Assembly: GCF_001428525.1 (NCBI RefSeq) | Contig: NZ_LMHW01000001.1 | Location: 705-64,704, forward strand | From: Flavobacterium sp. Root186 | GTDB taxonomy: Bacteria > Bacteroidota > Bacteroidia > Flavobacteriales > Flavobacteriaceae | Direction of reading: 5' to 3' | DNA length: 64,000 nt | In this document: positions 17,556-28,210 of the stretch, one piece after another | Layout of the letters: every line of letters starts with the position of its first letter | How positions within the stretch are numbered: the stretch's first letter is position 1 | Program-made: the position numbers and the translations under genes | The notes under the pieces: model-generated | The model's input: the letters and a program-made list of their open reading frames with translations, nothing else | Told to the model about the DNA's origin: nothing | Database searches by the model: none

Positions 17556-20498
17556 TTAAAATTTAAGATTAAGACCAAATAAAACAGATCGTTGTCTAGG
17601 ATAAATCGTTTTGTCTACACCGTTATTGGTGATTTCAGGATCTAAACCGCTGTATTTTGTTATTACAAAAACGTTCTGAACTCCAGTTGATACCCTTAAT
17701 GAAGCTTTGCTGTTTAACCAGTTATTTAAAGTGTATCCTAACGTAATATTATCCATTTTTAAGAACGAAGCATTCTCGATATAAAGATCTGACAATACCA
17801 CATTTGAAGTAGTCTGAAAATTAGTATCCAGTATTTGAGATGGAACATTACTTAAAACTCCTCCGTTTTCCATGGCATCGTATTGTGCTCTGCTCGCATC
17901 TACGGCATTAAAAATTCGGTTACCAATACTGGCTCTTAAATTGAATGAAAAGTCAAACTTTTTATAATTCATAGTAGAAGCAAATCCTAATGTAAAGTCT
18001 GGATCCGGATTATTATAAATGTATTTGTCTGAATCATTTTTGATATTATCGCCATTTAAATCGGCGAAAGCGCCCTCAATTGGTTTCCCTTCATTGTTGT
18101 ATAATTGTTTGTAAACATAGAAAGAATAAGGAGTATAACCTTCTCTGAAAATTTGCCCCGGAGTTCCTGTTCCTGCAATATTGTCTCCTAAAAAGATGTC
18201 AGTTCCGTTTACCAGATTTTTGATTCTTCTTTCAAATTTGGATAAATTAAAATTCATATTCCAATTAAAATTCTCCGTTTTGATCGCATTTGCATTAACC
18301 GTTAACTCAACACCTTTCGTAGTAAAGCTTCCCACGTTTTGATACACGCGGTTAGAGAAATTACTACCATCAGAAATCGCTGCATTTACTAATAAATCTT
18401 TCGATTCTTTGTAATACACATCAAGTCCGGCAGTTAATCGATTGTCTAAAAAACCAAAATCAAGACCTGCGTTATAGGCAGTAGTTTCTTCCCACTTTAG
18501 ATTGTTTGTTCTTTTTGAAGGAAGTGCAACCGGAACCGGGCTTTCGCCGAAGTAATATTCAGAATTTCCACCGCCAACCTGGTATTTTTGCAGGTAGCCG
18601 TTTGGCTCTGGAATATCTTGCTGTCCTGTAATTCCGTAACTTAATCTTAATTTTAAGTCTGATAATACGGTACTTTCTTTAAAGAAATCTTCTTTGATTT
18701 TCCAGGCAAAAGCGGCTGAAGGGAAATTCCCCCAACGATTGGCTTCTTCAAATCTGGATGAACCATCTCTTCTGTAAGAAAGCGTTAATAAATATTTATC
18801 TCTGAAATTTAAATTTGTTCTGGCAAAAAATCCGATTAAAACAACATCGGTATCCAAAGTAGTTTCAGGAAATGTTGATGGTAAATCCGGGTTTAGGATA
18901 TTACCGGTTTCGAATCTTGAGCTTTGAAATTTTTGATACGAATAACCACCGGTCGCTTCAAAATTCAATGAATTGAAAGTTTTATTATACACTAAATAAG
19001 TATCTAATAATTTATTCTTTCTGGTTGCTTCCGTATATTCGTTTGTTCCATACGGAATGTTATTGTTTGAAGGAGCAGAACCGGCATCAGCACCAACCAA
19101 TCTTCTTCTGTCTCCATTCGATTCATCATAACCAACATTTACAACCGCTCTTAAAGCTGGAAGAAAATGAAATTTATAATCAATTTCGAAATTTCCAAAA
19201 ATCCTGTCATTCGTTCCTCTGTCATTGGTATTCAACAATTGCGAAACCGGATTTCTGGCGGCAGTTGAAACTAACGGATAATTTCCGTCGGCATCAACTC
19301 CGGTAGTATATTCGAAATAACCTCCGTAAGGCGCGCCCTCCACTTTTATAGGTTGCGTTGGGTCAAAACCAATTGCAGCGCCCTCAACAGCATCTGTAAA
19401 CCTGTTTTTTTCGTTTGTATAATTGGCCGAAAGCCTTAATTTTAAATGATTGTCAAGAAAAGTTGGGTTCATTACTAAACCAACCGTGTTTCTTTTAAAA
19501 GTATTGGTTAAACGCAAACCCTGCTGATCGGTATTCCCTAAAGTTAAACTCGTCGGAATGATATTAAACAAACTTCCTCTAACAGCCAAACTTTGATCAA
19601 CTGTCCCGGTGTTTCTGTAAATTGCTTTTTGCCAATCGGTATTTGCAGTTCCCAGTTTGCTTAAATCATCGCTTCTTCTGTCTGCGATAACACTTCTAAA
19701 TTCATCTGCACTAAAAACATCAACCGTTTTGGTCAGCGTTCCTGCAGCATATTGCACATTATAATCAACAGATAATGTTTTGCTTCCTTTTTTAGTCGTG
19801 ATGATAATAACACCATTTGAAGCACGGGAACCATAAATAGCAGAAGCAGATGCATCTTTTAAAACCGTAATCGATTCTACGGTTGCGGGGTTTAACGAAG
19901 CTAAAAACGAAGATGATCCCGTATTTGTAGTATTATCAAGAGGCAATCCGTCGATAACAATAAGAGGGTCATTGCTAGCAAAAAGCGAACTTCCTCCACG
20001 AATTCTAATTTGTGAACTAGAACCCGGAGCACCTGTTGAATTTACGGTTAAACCTGCTACTCTTCCGTTTAGCAGATTTTCTGTTGTAATATTATTTCCT
20101 TTATTAAAGTCTTTGGTAGTAAGCGCGGTTACAGAACCTGTTGCGTCTTTCTTTTTGACACTTCCGTAACCTACCTGAACTACAACTTCTTTTAGCTGAT
20201 TGGTATCTTCCTCAAGATAAACTGTTATATTTTTCTGTCCGCCAGCCGGAATAGTCTTAGTGCTATAGCCGGTAAAGGAAAACGTAATCTGACTATCCGT
20301 TTTTACTCCGGATAATTGAAATTTTCCGTCAAAGTCTGTAGAGGTGCTAATGTTTGCCCCTGCTACTTTTATGTTTACTCCCGGTATGGGCTGCTTGGTA
20401 TCCTTTTCCAGGACAACACCGCTAATTGTGTTTTGAGCAAAAACACAAAAAGGCAGTAAGAGTAATAAAAGTAAAAATTTGGTTTTAATTCTTTTCAT
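17556..20498 (-). CDS. SusC/RagA-family TonB-dependent transporter (galactan locus)
   Basis: The 980-residue protein has a signal peptide (1-21), a carboxypeptidase-regulatory-like domain (22-100), a plug with VGYGSVKKKDATGSV (about 109-123) and GSRASNGVIIITTKKG (about 220), and a barrel ending in FGLNLKF with terminal Phe. It is shorter at the N-terminus than sigma-regulated SusC proteins, with no STN domain, which fits control by the adjacent HTCS rather than by an ECF sigma factor. It imports galacto-oligosaccharides across the outer membrane using TonB. Confidence 0.94.
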   Translation of the reverse strand: MKRIKTKFLLLLLLLPFCVFAQNTISGVVLEKDTKQPIPGVNIKVAGANISTSTDFDGKFQLSGVKTDSQITFSFTGYSTKTIPAGGQKNITVYLEEDTNQLKEVVVQVGYGSVKKKDATGSVTALTTKDFNKGNNITTENLLNGRVAGLTVNSTGAPGSSSQIRIRGGSSLFASNDPLIVIDGLPLDNTTNTGSSSFLASLNPATVESITVLKDASASAIYGSRASNGVIIITTKKGSKTLSVDYNVQYAAGTLTKTVDVFSADEFRSVIADRRSDDLSKLGTANTDWQKAIYRNTGTVDQSLAVRGSLFNIIPTSLTLGNTDQQGLRLTNTFKRNTVGLVMNPTFLDNHLKLRLSANYTNEKNRFTDAVEGAAIGFDPTQPIKVEGAPYGGYFEYTTGVDADGNYPLVSTAARNPVSQLLNTNDRGTNDRIFGNFEIDYKFHFLPALRAVVNVGYDESNGDRRRLVGADAGSAPSNNNIPYGTNEYTEATRKNKLLDTYLVYNKTFNSLNFEATGGYSYQKFQSSRFETGNILNPDLPSTFPETTLDTDVVLIGFFARTNLNFRDKYLLTLSYRRDGSSRFEEANRWGNFPSAAFAWKIKEDFFKESTVLSDLKLRLSYGITGQQDIPEPNGYLQKYQVGGGNSEYYFGESPVPVALPSKRTNNLKWEETTAYNAGLDFGFLDNRLTAGLDVYYKESKDLLVNAAISDGSNFSNRVYQNVGSFTTKGVELTVNANAIKTENFNWNMNFNLSKFERRIKNLVNGTDIFLGDNIAGTGTPGQIFREGYTPYSFYVYKQLYNNEGKPIEGAFADLNGDNIKNDSDKYIYNNPDPDFTLGFASTMNYKKFDFSFNLRASIGNRIFNAVDASRAQYDAMENGGVLSNVPSQILDTNFQTTSNVVLSDLYIENASFLKMDNITLGYTLNNWLNSKASLRVSTGVQNVFVITKYSGLDPEITNNGVDKTIYPRQRSVLFGLNLKF

Positions 20499-21278
20499 AC
20501 TTTTTTAATGGGTTTGGTTTAAGTTAGTATTGGTAAATTAGTGTGGTTACAAAATGATGGCAAGGATATAACCTGTAAAAAAATAAGGTCTGTTTTGGTA
20601 ATAGTGGTTGTAGAAATTATTTCTTAAGATTATAACCTGCTTTTAAAATAAGCTTACTATTTTTTTACAATAAGAAAAGGTTTCTCCCTATAAATTTTAA
20701 TTGAATTTGTGGTCATGTTTAAATTGTTTTTGGTTAAGATAATTGGTTAGTTTGTTTTGGTTGACTTACTCTGAACAAAAAAATAAAACAGTTTTACTCA
20801 AACGTTATAGCTCATCAACTCACACTGCAAATTAAGTACAGAGCGCGGTATTACGACAGGGAAAAATTCATTTATAAAAGGGGACAATTTCGTAAAAGTG
20901 TTCGCAAAACACTTAATAAAAACATATTCTTTATTTTTTTGCTTTAAAAAAAATGAAAATACAAATAATTAACCTTTCTAATAACAGATTTAATAATCGG
21001 TAAAACTGCCTTTTTCACTTCCTATTCCACTAAATAAACAATTTAAAATCACTCAAAATCTTAATTTTTTATAAAAACAATTCAGAAAAAACCACCTTAG
21101 AAACCTTCATTGCACTAAAAAACAAATCCCATCTTTGAACATTACATAATAATTATGTTAATTTCGCATAGTATACAGATTTTAAATATATTCACATAAA
21201 AAATTGATCCTGATCGCTAATTACATCACTTTTATTTTTCGTATATCAAAGAGCAGCATGCTTTTTAAAAAATTTTCT
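20499..21278. other. Divergent regulatory region of the galactan locus
   Basis: About 780 bp between susC (-) and the HTCS gene (+) contain no gene. On the minus strand a TCATTTTG box at 20550-20557 is one mismatch from the TAnnTTTG consensus and could be the susC -7 element, 52 bases from the start codon. On the plus strand a better promoter candidate for the HTCS gene lies at 21134-21166. The AT-rich centre (20600-21100) is where HTCS binding is expected, but no clear repeat was seen. Confidence 0.45.
21134..21166 (+). promoter_or_regulatory. Candidate promoter of the HTCS regulator gene
   Basis: TTTG at 21134-21137 and TAATTTCG at 21159-21166 are separated by 21 bases. The second box is one mismatch from the Bacteroidota -7 consensus TAnnTTTG, and the spacing fits the usual 19-21. 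Confidence 0.4.
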
Positions 21279-24200
21279 ATGAATAAATTAAAGTTCTTTC
21301 TTGTTATTAGTCTTCTGCACCTGAATGCATCTGGACAGAATTACCCGATCAGGCATCTTGATATTTCATCAGGACTTTCGAATAATTCTGTTGCCTCTAT
21401 CTATCAGGATCAAAATGGCTATATGTGGTTTGGAACTTTTGATGGACTTAACCGATATGATGGAAATGATTTTAAGATTTACCGCCATATTCACACCGAT
21501 CCAAATTCGATTCAGGGAAATGCAATTAGTTGTATCGAAGGTGACTTTGAAAATAATTTGTGGGTCGGAACAACTGCCGGACCGGTGGTTTTTAATGCAG
21601 AACGGTCTGCTTTTAGTCCGCTGCAATATTATGATACAAATAAAAAAATCAAACCTTTAAACATTACCACTTACGAAATAATCGCTGTACATTCTTTACA
21701 CCTGATTCTGGTAGCCACAAAAGAAGCTATTGTAGTTTATAAAGAAGGTGAGAAAATTGGAACGGCAATACCTTTCAACGGAAAATTAAATTATATCGCA
21801 AGATCTATTTCTTATCATGCGAAAAAACAAGCCTTTTACGTTTTTATAACCGGAACCGGTCTTTGTCAGTTTGATGTTAAATCAAAAAAACTAACACTTC
21901 TCAACAACATCCTTACAGGTTCAAATTGCATTAAATTGACCAATGAAGGACTCTGGGTTGGAACTGACGAAGGCGCTTACTTATACAATGACAGCCTGAA
22001 TACTTATTCTAAAAATTATTTTCTGGAAAAAACAGTCGTACGTGATTTTTTTCAGCAAGAAAACAGACTCTGGATCGCTACTGACGGAGCTGGTCTTTTC
22101 ACCATTACAAAAAGAGAGACTGTTCCTGTTTTATATCGTGCAAGCGGACCTGTTTCCCTGCTTAAGAGTACATCGCTTTATGATATATTTCAAAGTAAAA
22201 CCGGAGAAATGTGGTTTGGAACCCTTCGCGGAGGTGTAAGCATGATGGGCAAAAATCCGCTAGATTTTAATCATTTTAAAAGCAAAGATCCACTCACCAA
22301 TAAAGAAGATGAAGATCCTGCCGCCAACTTCATGCTTTCTTTCTGCGAAGATGAAAAGAAAAATATCTGGATTGGTACAGATGGCGCCGGAATGCGATAC
22401 TGGAACAGAAAACAAAATACGTACGAGGTTTACTCGACAACAGCTACTGCCGGCAGAAAAATTCAGAGTAATTTTGTTACAAGTATCGTCAGGGATTCTG
22501 ATAATGCCATCTGGGTCGCGATGTGGAAAGGCGGCGTATGCCGTATTGATCCCAAGTCAAAAGCCATTCAGAATTTCTTCATTTATAATCAATTCACTAA
22601 AAAAGCAGAACAGGAATCATGGCTGCTGTTTTTAGATTCAAAAAAGAGGTTGTGGCTTGCAATAACGAACTCTGGCGCATTATATCAATTGGATCGAAAA
22701 CAAAATAAATTCATTTGCTACAGCAATACTTTGCGCGATGTCACCTGTCTGTACGAAACCAAAGACGGAAAAATCTGGGGCGGAACATTCAATTCCTTTT
22801 TTGAAATTGAACCTCAAACAAAAAAAGTAAAAAACTATCATTCCGATTACACTATTCGCTGCATAACCGAAGATCAAAACAAAAATCTTTGGATTGGAAC
22901 TGTTGAAGGCGGTTTACTTTTATTTGACCGAAAAAAAGGTACCTCTAAAAAATATACCACACAAAATGGTCTTTCAAGCAATACCGTTCTTCGCCTTTTA
23001 GAAGATAAAAAAGGGAATTTATGGATGAGTACCTATCACGGAATTTCAAGATTAAATCCTAAGAATAATACTTTTAGAAATTTTGGAGTTTCTGACGGAA
23101 TTCAGGGCAATCAATTTAGCTGGAATGCAGGAACTGAACTCTCAACAGGAGAATTTATTTTTGGCGGTATAAACGGATTCAATGTTTTTGATCCCGACAA
23201 TATCAAAGACAAAAAAAATACGGGCAAATTTTTATTAAATGATTTGCTGGTAAACAATCAGTCTTTAAAATTGGACAGTCCTTATATCACCGAAAAAAAA
23301 CTCGAAATGATCAGCAGCGCCGAACTTCCTTATGAAAAATCGGCACTGAGTTTTGATTTTGTGTATTTGGATTACATCAATTCCGAAAAAATTAATACCG
23401 CTTATTTTCTCGAAGGATGGGATAAAGACTGGAACTATACCTCAAAAAACAACCGGGCAAATTATTCCAGACTGACCGAAGGAACCTATGTTTTTAAAGT
23501 AAAAACAACCGATGTTTTTGGAAACTGGACGAATGATGTAACCTTGGCTACGGTGACCATACTTCCGCCATGGTACAGAACGTGGTGGGCCTACACCTTC
23601 TATCTCCTTGCCGCCGCCGCCGCGATCTATGCATACGTACAATATCATAAAAACAAGGAAAGACTGCGTTACGAAATAAAATTGGCCCGCATGGAGCATA
23701 AAAAAGACAAAGAACATGCCGAAAAGCAGTTTTCGATGTTTACATATATGGCTCATGAATTGCGCACTCCCCTATCTTTAATTATAAATCCGCTGAAAAG
23801 CGCCATGGACAGAAAAAAACGTTCTGAAGATGATCTCGATCTAAATCTCGCTTATAAAAATGCCAAAAGATTATTGAGCCTGACAGATCAGTTATTGTTG
23901 TTTAGAAAAGCCGAAACGGATCTTGATGAACTCAAAATTTCTAAGATTAATTTAAACAGCTTGTGCCGCGAAATCTATGACAGCTTTACGCAAATGGCCG
24001 CGGTTAAAAATTTAAATTATCAGTTTATTGAAGAAAAAACAGCTGCCGAAATATATGGCGATTATGAAAAAATAGAAATTACGCTGTTTAATTTAATTTC
24101 AAATGCTTTCAAATTCACACCAAATAACGGATCTATAAGTATTCAGATAATCGAAGAAACGGCTGATGTTTCTATTATCATATCAGACACCGGCAGCGGA

Positions 24201-25337
24201 ATTCATGAAAATGATATTGATACTATTTTTGAAAAATTCAAACAAATTCAGTCCAAAGCCAGCAATGGATTTGGAATAGGTCTTTACGTAGCTAAATATT
24301 TTGTGACCAAACACCATGGCGAAATAACGTGTAAAAGTAAAGTAGGAAAAGGTACTTCATTCACGATTACGCTTCCAAAAGGAAAAAGTCATTTTGCAGA
24401 AATGAGCATCAATGAAATTCATCCGCAAATGTCACCGCTTGTTGGTGAACTTCTGGAAGGAATGCCGGCAGAAAATCAAAATAGAAATCAACTATCAAAC
24501 CCGGAAAATATACAGTCAGCATTAATCAGTAACAAAAAAGTATTGCTGATTGTTGAGGACAATCCCGAAATGAATCATTATCTGGTACAGCTTTTCTTGA
24601 AAAATTATATTGTTTATTCGGCTGTAAATGGACTCGAAGGATTGAAACTCGTCGAAAAACATATGCCTGATATCGTATTGAGCGACATTTCTATGGAAGG
24701 CATGAACGGTTTGGATTTGTGCAAAAAAATAAAACAAAATGATGATTTTAGCCATATTCCGGTGATATTGCTCACGGCTACAACCAGCAACGATATTCAT
24801 CTACAAAGTATTACCGAAGGCGCCGATGATTATGTTACCAAACCTTTTGACAGTGAAATACTTTTGGCTCGTGTCGATTCTGTTCTTAGAAACAGAGGAC
24901 AATTGCGAAAATATTTCTTAGACAGTATAACACTTCGGGAAAATGTAAATAAGGTTCCTACTGAATACAAGGACTTTTTGGATAAATGTATTGAAATCGT
25001 CGAAGCCAATCTCGAAAACAGTGATTTTAACCTTAAGACTTTCTCGACTGCAATGGGTATGAGCCACTCGAGTCTTTATAAAAAAATCAAAGCCATTTCA
25101 GGACAAACCGTGAATGTTTTCATCCGATCAATCAGAATTCGAAGAGCTGCGGTTATCATGCTTACGGAAAATATAAATATATCTCAGGTTGGGCCTCAGG
25201 TTGGTATCGAAGATCAGCGTTATTTCCGTCAGCAATTCGTGAAATTGTTTGGCATGAAACCTTCAGAATACATTAAAAAATACAGGAATTCGTTTAATAA
25301 AGAATTGAATATCATTCAGAAGAAAGATAATATATAA
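21279..25337 (+). CDS. Hybrid two-component system regulator (HTCS) of the galactan locus
   Basis: A single 1352-residue polypeptide combines sensor, kinase and regulator. Signal peptide (1-20, MNKLKFFLVISLLHLNASGQ) is followed by a double beta-propeller of Reg_prop repeats (many W-GT/-DGL motifs, 25-670), a Y_Y_Y domain (about 665-760) and one membrane helix (768-790). The HisKA/HATPase region follows, with H826 in AHELRTPLS and the G-box GFGIGLYVAK. Next come a receiver domain with D1136 (VLSDISM) and a C-terminal AraC-type HTH (about 1245-1352). The periplasmic propeller should bind an oligosaccharide released from galactan and activate the divergent operon. In-frame ATGs exist at 21204 and 21258; 21279 gives the cleanest signal peptide. 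Confidence 0.93.
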   Translation: MNKLKFFLVISLLHLNASGQNYPIRHLDISSGLSNNSVASIYQDQNGYMWFGTFDGLNRYDGNDFKIYRHIHTDPNSIQGNAISCIEGDFENNLWVGTTAGPVVFNAERSAFSPLQYYDTNKKIKPLNITTYEIIAVHSLHLILVATKEAIVVYKEGEKIGTAIPFNGKLNYIARSISYHAKKQAFYVFITGTGLCQFDVKSKKLTLLNNILTGSNCIKLTNEGLWVGTDEGAYLYNDSLNTYSKNYFLEKTVVRDFFQQENRLWIATDGAGLFTITKRETVPVLYRASGPVSLLKSTSLYDIFQSKTGEMWFGTLRGGVSMMGKNPLDFNHFKSKDPLTNKEDEDPAANFMLSFCEDEKKNIWIGTDGAGMRYWNRKQNTYEVYSTTATAGRKIQSNFVTSIVRDSDNAIWVAMWKGGVCRIDPKSKAIQNFFIYNQFTKKAEQESWLLFLDSKKRLWLAITNSGALYQLDRKQNKFICYSNTLRDVTCLYETKDGKIWGGTFNSFFEIEPQTKKVKNYHSDYTIRCITEDQNKNLWIGTVEGGLLLFDRKKGTSKKYTTQNGLSSNTVLRLLEDKKGNLWMSTYHGISRLNPKNNTFRNFGVSDGIQGNQFSWNAGTELSTGEFIFGGINGFNVFDPDNIKDKKNTGKFLLNDLLVNNQSLKLDSPYITEKKLEMISSAELPYEKSALSFDFVYLDYINSEKINTAYFLEGWDKDWNYTSKNNRANYSRLTEGTYVFKVKTTDVFGNWTNDVTLATVTILPPWYRTWWAYTFYLLAAAAAIYAYVQYHKNKERLRYEIKLARMEHKKDKEHAEKQFSMFTYMAHELRTPLSLIINPLKSAMDRKKRSEDDLDLNLAYKNAKRLLSLTDQLLLFRKAETDLDELKISKINLNSLCREIYDSFTQMAAVKNLNYQFIEEKTAAEIYGDYEKIEITLFNLISNAFKFTPNNGSISIQIIEETADVSIIISDTGSGIHENDIDTIFEKFKQIQSKASNGFGIGLYVAKYFVTKHHGEITCKSKVGKGTSFTITLPKGKSHFAEMSINEIHPQMSPLVGELLEGMPAENQNRNQLSNPENIQSALISNKKVLLIVEDNPEMNHYLVQLFLKNYIVYSAVNGLEGLKLVEKHMPDIVLSDISMEGMNGLDLCKKIKQNDDFSHIPVILLTATTSNDIHLQSITEGADDYVTKPFDSEILLARVDSVLRNRGQLRKYFLDSITLRENVNKVPTEYKDFLDKCIEIVEANLENSDFNLKTFSTAMGMSHSSLYKKIKAISGQTVNVFIRSIRIRRAAVIMLTENINISQVGPQVGIEDQRYFRQQFVKLFGMKPSEYIKKYRNSFNKELNIIQKKDNI

Positions 25338-25453
25338 AGTCCCTCTAAATTGACCATATACTTGTAGGCCTTCCGGAATATTTCTTATTTTGAAAAAGAA
25401 ATTGGAGTGAAAAATCATTGGAAAATTTAAGCGCTTATGTTCATCTGCAAATT

Positions 25454-27217
25454 TTAAAAAATAGTTAGACCAAAACTCCAGCCAACCCATCCGGTTATGC
25501 CTTTACCATTATCTTTTATTACATTGTAACGTTTTGTTCGGTCCTGAACAAAAGTTGAAGTATTATTATCCGGAGCATTTTTATCTCTTCTTTCAGATGA
25601 ATAGATATTAAAAGATGGTCCTGCAGATATGGCAAGACCTTTGAATATACGAAAGGTAAAAGGAGAATCGAATTTAGATAAAGAATTATAACGATCCCAA
25701 TTTCCTAAATAAAGATATTGTGAACTAATTTCAGGGTTATAAGTAAAACGTTTTCCTAAAAGGATATTTTTTCCAAAACCTATTCCAAAAGAAGTTAGTT
25801 TTTCTTCGTCACTTCGTTCACTTCTTCCTGCCATTAAAATAGTATAGAGTTTATTATCTCCCGTTTTTACAGCAAGGTTTATATCGGAAATTTCATTACT
25901 GGTAATACTTATTTTTTTGTAACCATTCTTTTTGAAATTCAATAATCCCATACTATAACCTGATGGCGAATCGGTAATATTGATTAATCCAAACTGGAAT
26001 CCATCTAGTTCTTTAGCATAATTTAAAATTCCGGCAATTTGTGCGCCGCGCACAATTCCGCTTCCTGCATTATATATACCAGAAATCTGCAATCCGTTTT
26101 GAGTGCCTTTTACCCTATTATAAATAGAAGACATTTGCATTCCTTTGGAATCTTTTTGTACACTGTTGTAAATGCCCGTTATCTGCAAACCATTTTGCGA
26201 ACCTTTTATACTATTATGAATTCCGCTCATTTGCAATCCATTCAGGTCGCCAAAAACATTATTGTAAATTCCGGCTAATTGAACTCCATTTACAGAACCT
26301 CCCACCGTGTTGAATATACCAGCCATTTGCAAAGCATTGGCATTCATTCGGGTAATATTATAAAGACCAGCCATTTCTAAACCGCGAACTCCGCCGGTAT
26401 ATCCTCCCAATAAATTTAAAGAGAAACTACTGTTTAATTGTGAATTCATCATGCCGCGCGTGCTCAAACTCGGAATTATGGAAGCTTGTACCGGAACTTC
26501 AGAAATAAATCCTCCAAGATTGAGTGATTGTATTTTTTGTTTGGAAGAAATAAAGAAACGGCCAATTCCTGTTCGTTCAACTGCTGAGAAATCACCATCA
26601 ACATAATCCGAGTTTGATTTTCTGGAACCCATTTGAATTTTAACTTCAGAGAGAAAAATTGTGGTGATGGTTTTATAATTTTCTTTTACAACAGTCAATT
26701 CAATGGTTTCGGCTACATTTTTAAGCTTAAGTTCAAAAAAACCTTCCTTATCTGTTAACGTAGACTGTAATGCATTCTTTTCATAGACACTCGCGTTTTC
26801 AATTCGTTTGTTGGTTTGTACATCCATAATGTAACCGTTTACAACTTGATGTTCACCCACAACACTGTTTTTTTCTAACACAAGTGCGAGTTCCAAAGGT
26901 GCATAACGCAGAATAATAAATCCTTTTGATTCTTTATATTCGTACTTGTTGCCTAGTAACTGATCTAAAACATCTTTTATCGCAGCTTGTTTAGAATGAA
27001 TGGTAACCGCACTATCTTTTACGACTAGTTTACTGTAATAAGCAAATCTGAAATTTCCTTTTTGTTCCATTAAATCCAGAATATGGCCTAACGGCTTTTT
27101 ATCTGCATCTATAGACATTTCGGTATCTAAGATAGATTGGGCATGAGCGCTGAAAAAAGCACTTGAAATAAGTAAGAAAAAAACTTGTACAAAAGTAAAT
27201 TTTGAAGGAATGGGCAT
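25454..27217 (-). CDS. STN and carboxypeptidase-regulatory-like domain protein with 16-residue surface repeats
   Basis: The 587-residue protein has a signal peptide (1-27, AHAQ), an STN domain at about 38-105 (as in TonB transducers and secretins), and a carboxypeptidase-regulatory-like domain at about 125-195. An array of 16-residue repeats of the type GLQMSGIHNSIKGSQN spans 279-428, and a C-terminal part of alternating strands ends in Phe, as in small outer-membrane barrels. The repeats resemble the leptospiral LA_2272-type surface repeats. It lacks the TonB plug/barrel normally attached to an STN domain. It is the last gene of a sigma/anti-sigma operon (12-base gap after FecR), so it probably presents an outer-membrane signal to that anti-sigma factor. 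Function is otherwise unknown. Confidence 0.8.
   Translation of the reverse strand: MPIPSKFTFVQVFFLLISSAFFSAHAQSILDTEMSIDADKKPLGHILDLMEQKGNFRFAYYSKLVVKDSAVTIHSKQAAIKDVLDQLLGNKYEYKESKGFIILRYAPLELALVLEKNSVVGEHQVVNGYIMDVQTNKRIENASVYEKNALQSTLTDKEGFFELKLKNVAETIELTVVKENYKTITTIFLSEVKIQMGSRKSNSDYVDGDFSAVERTGIGRFFISSKQKIQSLNLGGFISEVPVQASIIPSLSTRGMMNSQLNSSFSLNLLGGYTGGVRGLEMAGLYNITRMNANALQMAGIFNTVGGSVNGVQLAGIYNNVFGDLNGLQMSGIHNSIKGSQNGLQITGIYNSVQKDSKGMQMSSIYNRVKGTQNGLQISGIYNAGSGIVRGAQIAGILNYAKELDGFQFGLINITDSPSGYSMGLLNFKKNGYKKISITSNEISDINLAVKTGDNKLYTILMAGRSERSDEEKLTSFGIGFGKNILLGKRFTYNPEISSQYLYLGNWDRYNSLSKFDSPFTFRIFKGLAISAGPSFNIYSSERRDKNAPDNNTSTFVQDRTKRYNVIKDNGKGITGWVGWSFGLTIF
25934..26383 (-). repeat. 48-bp (16-codon) repeat array in the STN protein gene
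   Basis: About eight full 16-codon units and two shorter degenerate ones encode G-(L/V/A/M)-Q-(M/L/I)-(A/S/T)-G-I-(Y/F/H)-N followed by a variable seven-residue segment. The units are diverged at DNA level but keep exact length, which points to a structural solenoid or strand repeat under selection. Confidence 0.75.
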
Positions 27218-27229
27218 ATAAAAAAGGAA

Positions 27230-28210
27230 TTAATCTAATAGAATTTGGTTGTTTTTACGTTCAATTTCGATCCTGAACGTTTCTTGAATTACTTCTAAAA
27301 CCTGATCTAAGGATTGATCTTTAAATACGGTTGTTAATGGTTTTTCTTTTAAAGAAGGATTTTTAATAATGATATTGACATCGTATATTTCGTTAAGTGC
27401 CTCAACTAATTCCTTCAATGGTGTTTCATCACAAACTAATTCCTTGTTACGATAATAATTATACAACCTTCCTTTGCTTATGCTTTTTAATAATTCCGGT
27501 TTTTTATCTGCAATGACTACTTTTTCACCGTGCCTTAATTCTACCTGATCTTTATTTTTGCTCACTTTTACAATTCCGGTTTCGACATCTACAGTTGTTT
27601 TTCCATTTTTGTTTTTCACATTAAAAGAAGTTCCCACGACTTGTACCGTAACATCATTAATTTTAATGATAAACGGTTTTGTTTTATCTGGAGAAACATT
27701 AAAAAAAGCTTCACCTTTTAAAGTAACTGGACGGGTTTTGCCTTTAAACTTGCTGGTATAAGACAAAGAGGATTTTTTGTTTAAAGTAACCGTTGTGCCA
27801 TCCGGTAAAGTATCGTTTAAAGTAGAGTTTGAAGCATATATCTGAATTAATGTATTTGATTTATTTTCGAAATGAGAATAACCAAGCCATCCTAAAGTAC
27901 TAATTAAGAGAATCGAGGCCGCAATACGCAGCCAATAGGCAGAAGATTTTTTTTGAGTTAATACCTGAACCTCTTTATTATGAATACGATTTTGCAGCCG
28001 TTTCCAGGCTGCATCTTCATTAATGTTTTTATTTTCGGCCGCTATTAAAAGGCTGTCTTCCCATATTTTCTTAAAACCATTGTAGTAGTTTAGATTTTTT
28101 TCATCGGCGTCAAGCCAATTTTCTACTGCTGCATTTTCGTCTGCATCAGTTTCGCCAACCAGGTATTTCACTAGTAAATCATCGTTCATATTCATATTAT
28201 TTTGGCTCAT
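27230..28210 (-). CDS. FecR-family anti-sigma factor
   Basis: The 326-residue protein has a cytoplasmic sigma-binding N-terminus (1-85), one membrane helix (about 92-110, YWLRIAASILLISTLGWLGY), a FecR domain (about 130-225, with LPDGTTVTLNKKSSLSY and VVGTSFNVK) and a C-terminal DUF4974/STN-like domain (about 255-326). Its start overlaps the stop of the sigma factor gene by 4 bases. It should hold the sigma factor inactive until the STN-domain of an outer-membrane partner, probably the next gene, signals through the periplasm. Confidence 0.92.
   Translation of the reverse strand: MSQNNMNMNDDLLVKYLVGETDADENAAVENWLDADEKNLNYYNGFKKIWEDSLLIAAENKNINEDAAWKRLQNRIHNKEVQVLTQKKSSAYWLRIAASILLISTLGWLGYSHFENKSNTLIQIYASNSTLNDTLPDGTTVTLNKKSSLSYTSKFKGKTRPVTLKGEAFFNVSPDKTKPFIIKINDVTVQVVGTSFNVKNKNGKTTVDVETGIVKVSKNKDQVELRHGEKVVIADKKPELLKSISKGRLYNYYRNKELVCDETPLKELVEALNEIYDVNIIIKNPSLKEKPLTTVFKDQSLDQVLEVIQETFRIEIERKNNQILLD

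Noticed and set aside
21325..22635. Alternative frames inside the HTCS gene
   Set aside because: All are shadows of the beta-propeller coding sequence, which matches its family throughout.
25934..26383. Repeat array considered as CRISPR or minisatellite
   Set aside because: Units are 48 bp, contiguous, in frame and protein-coding, with no spacers.
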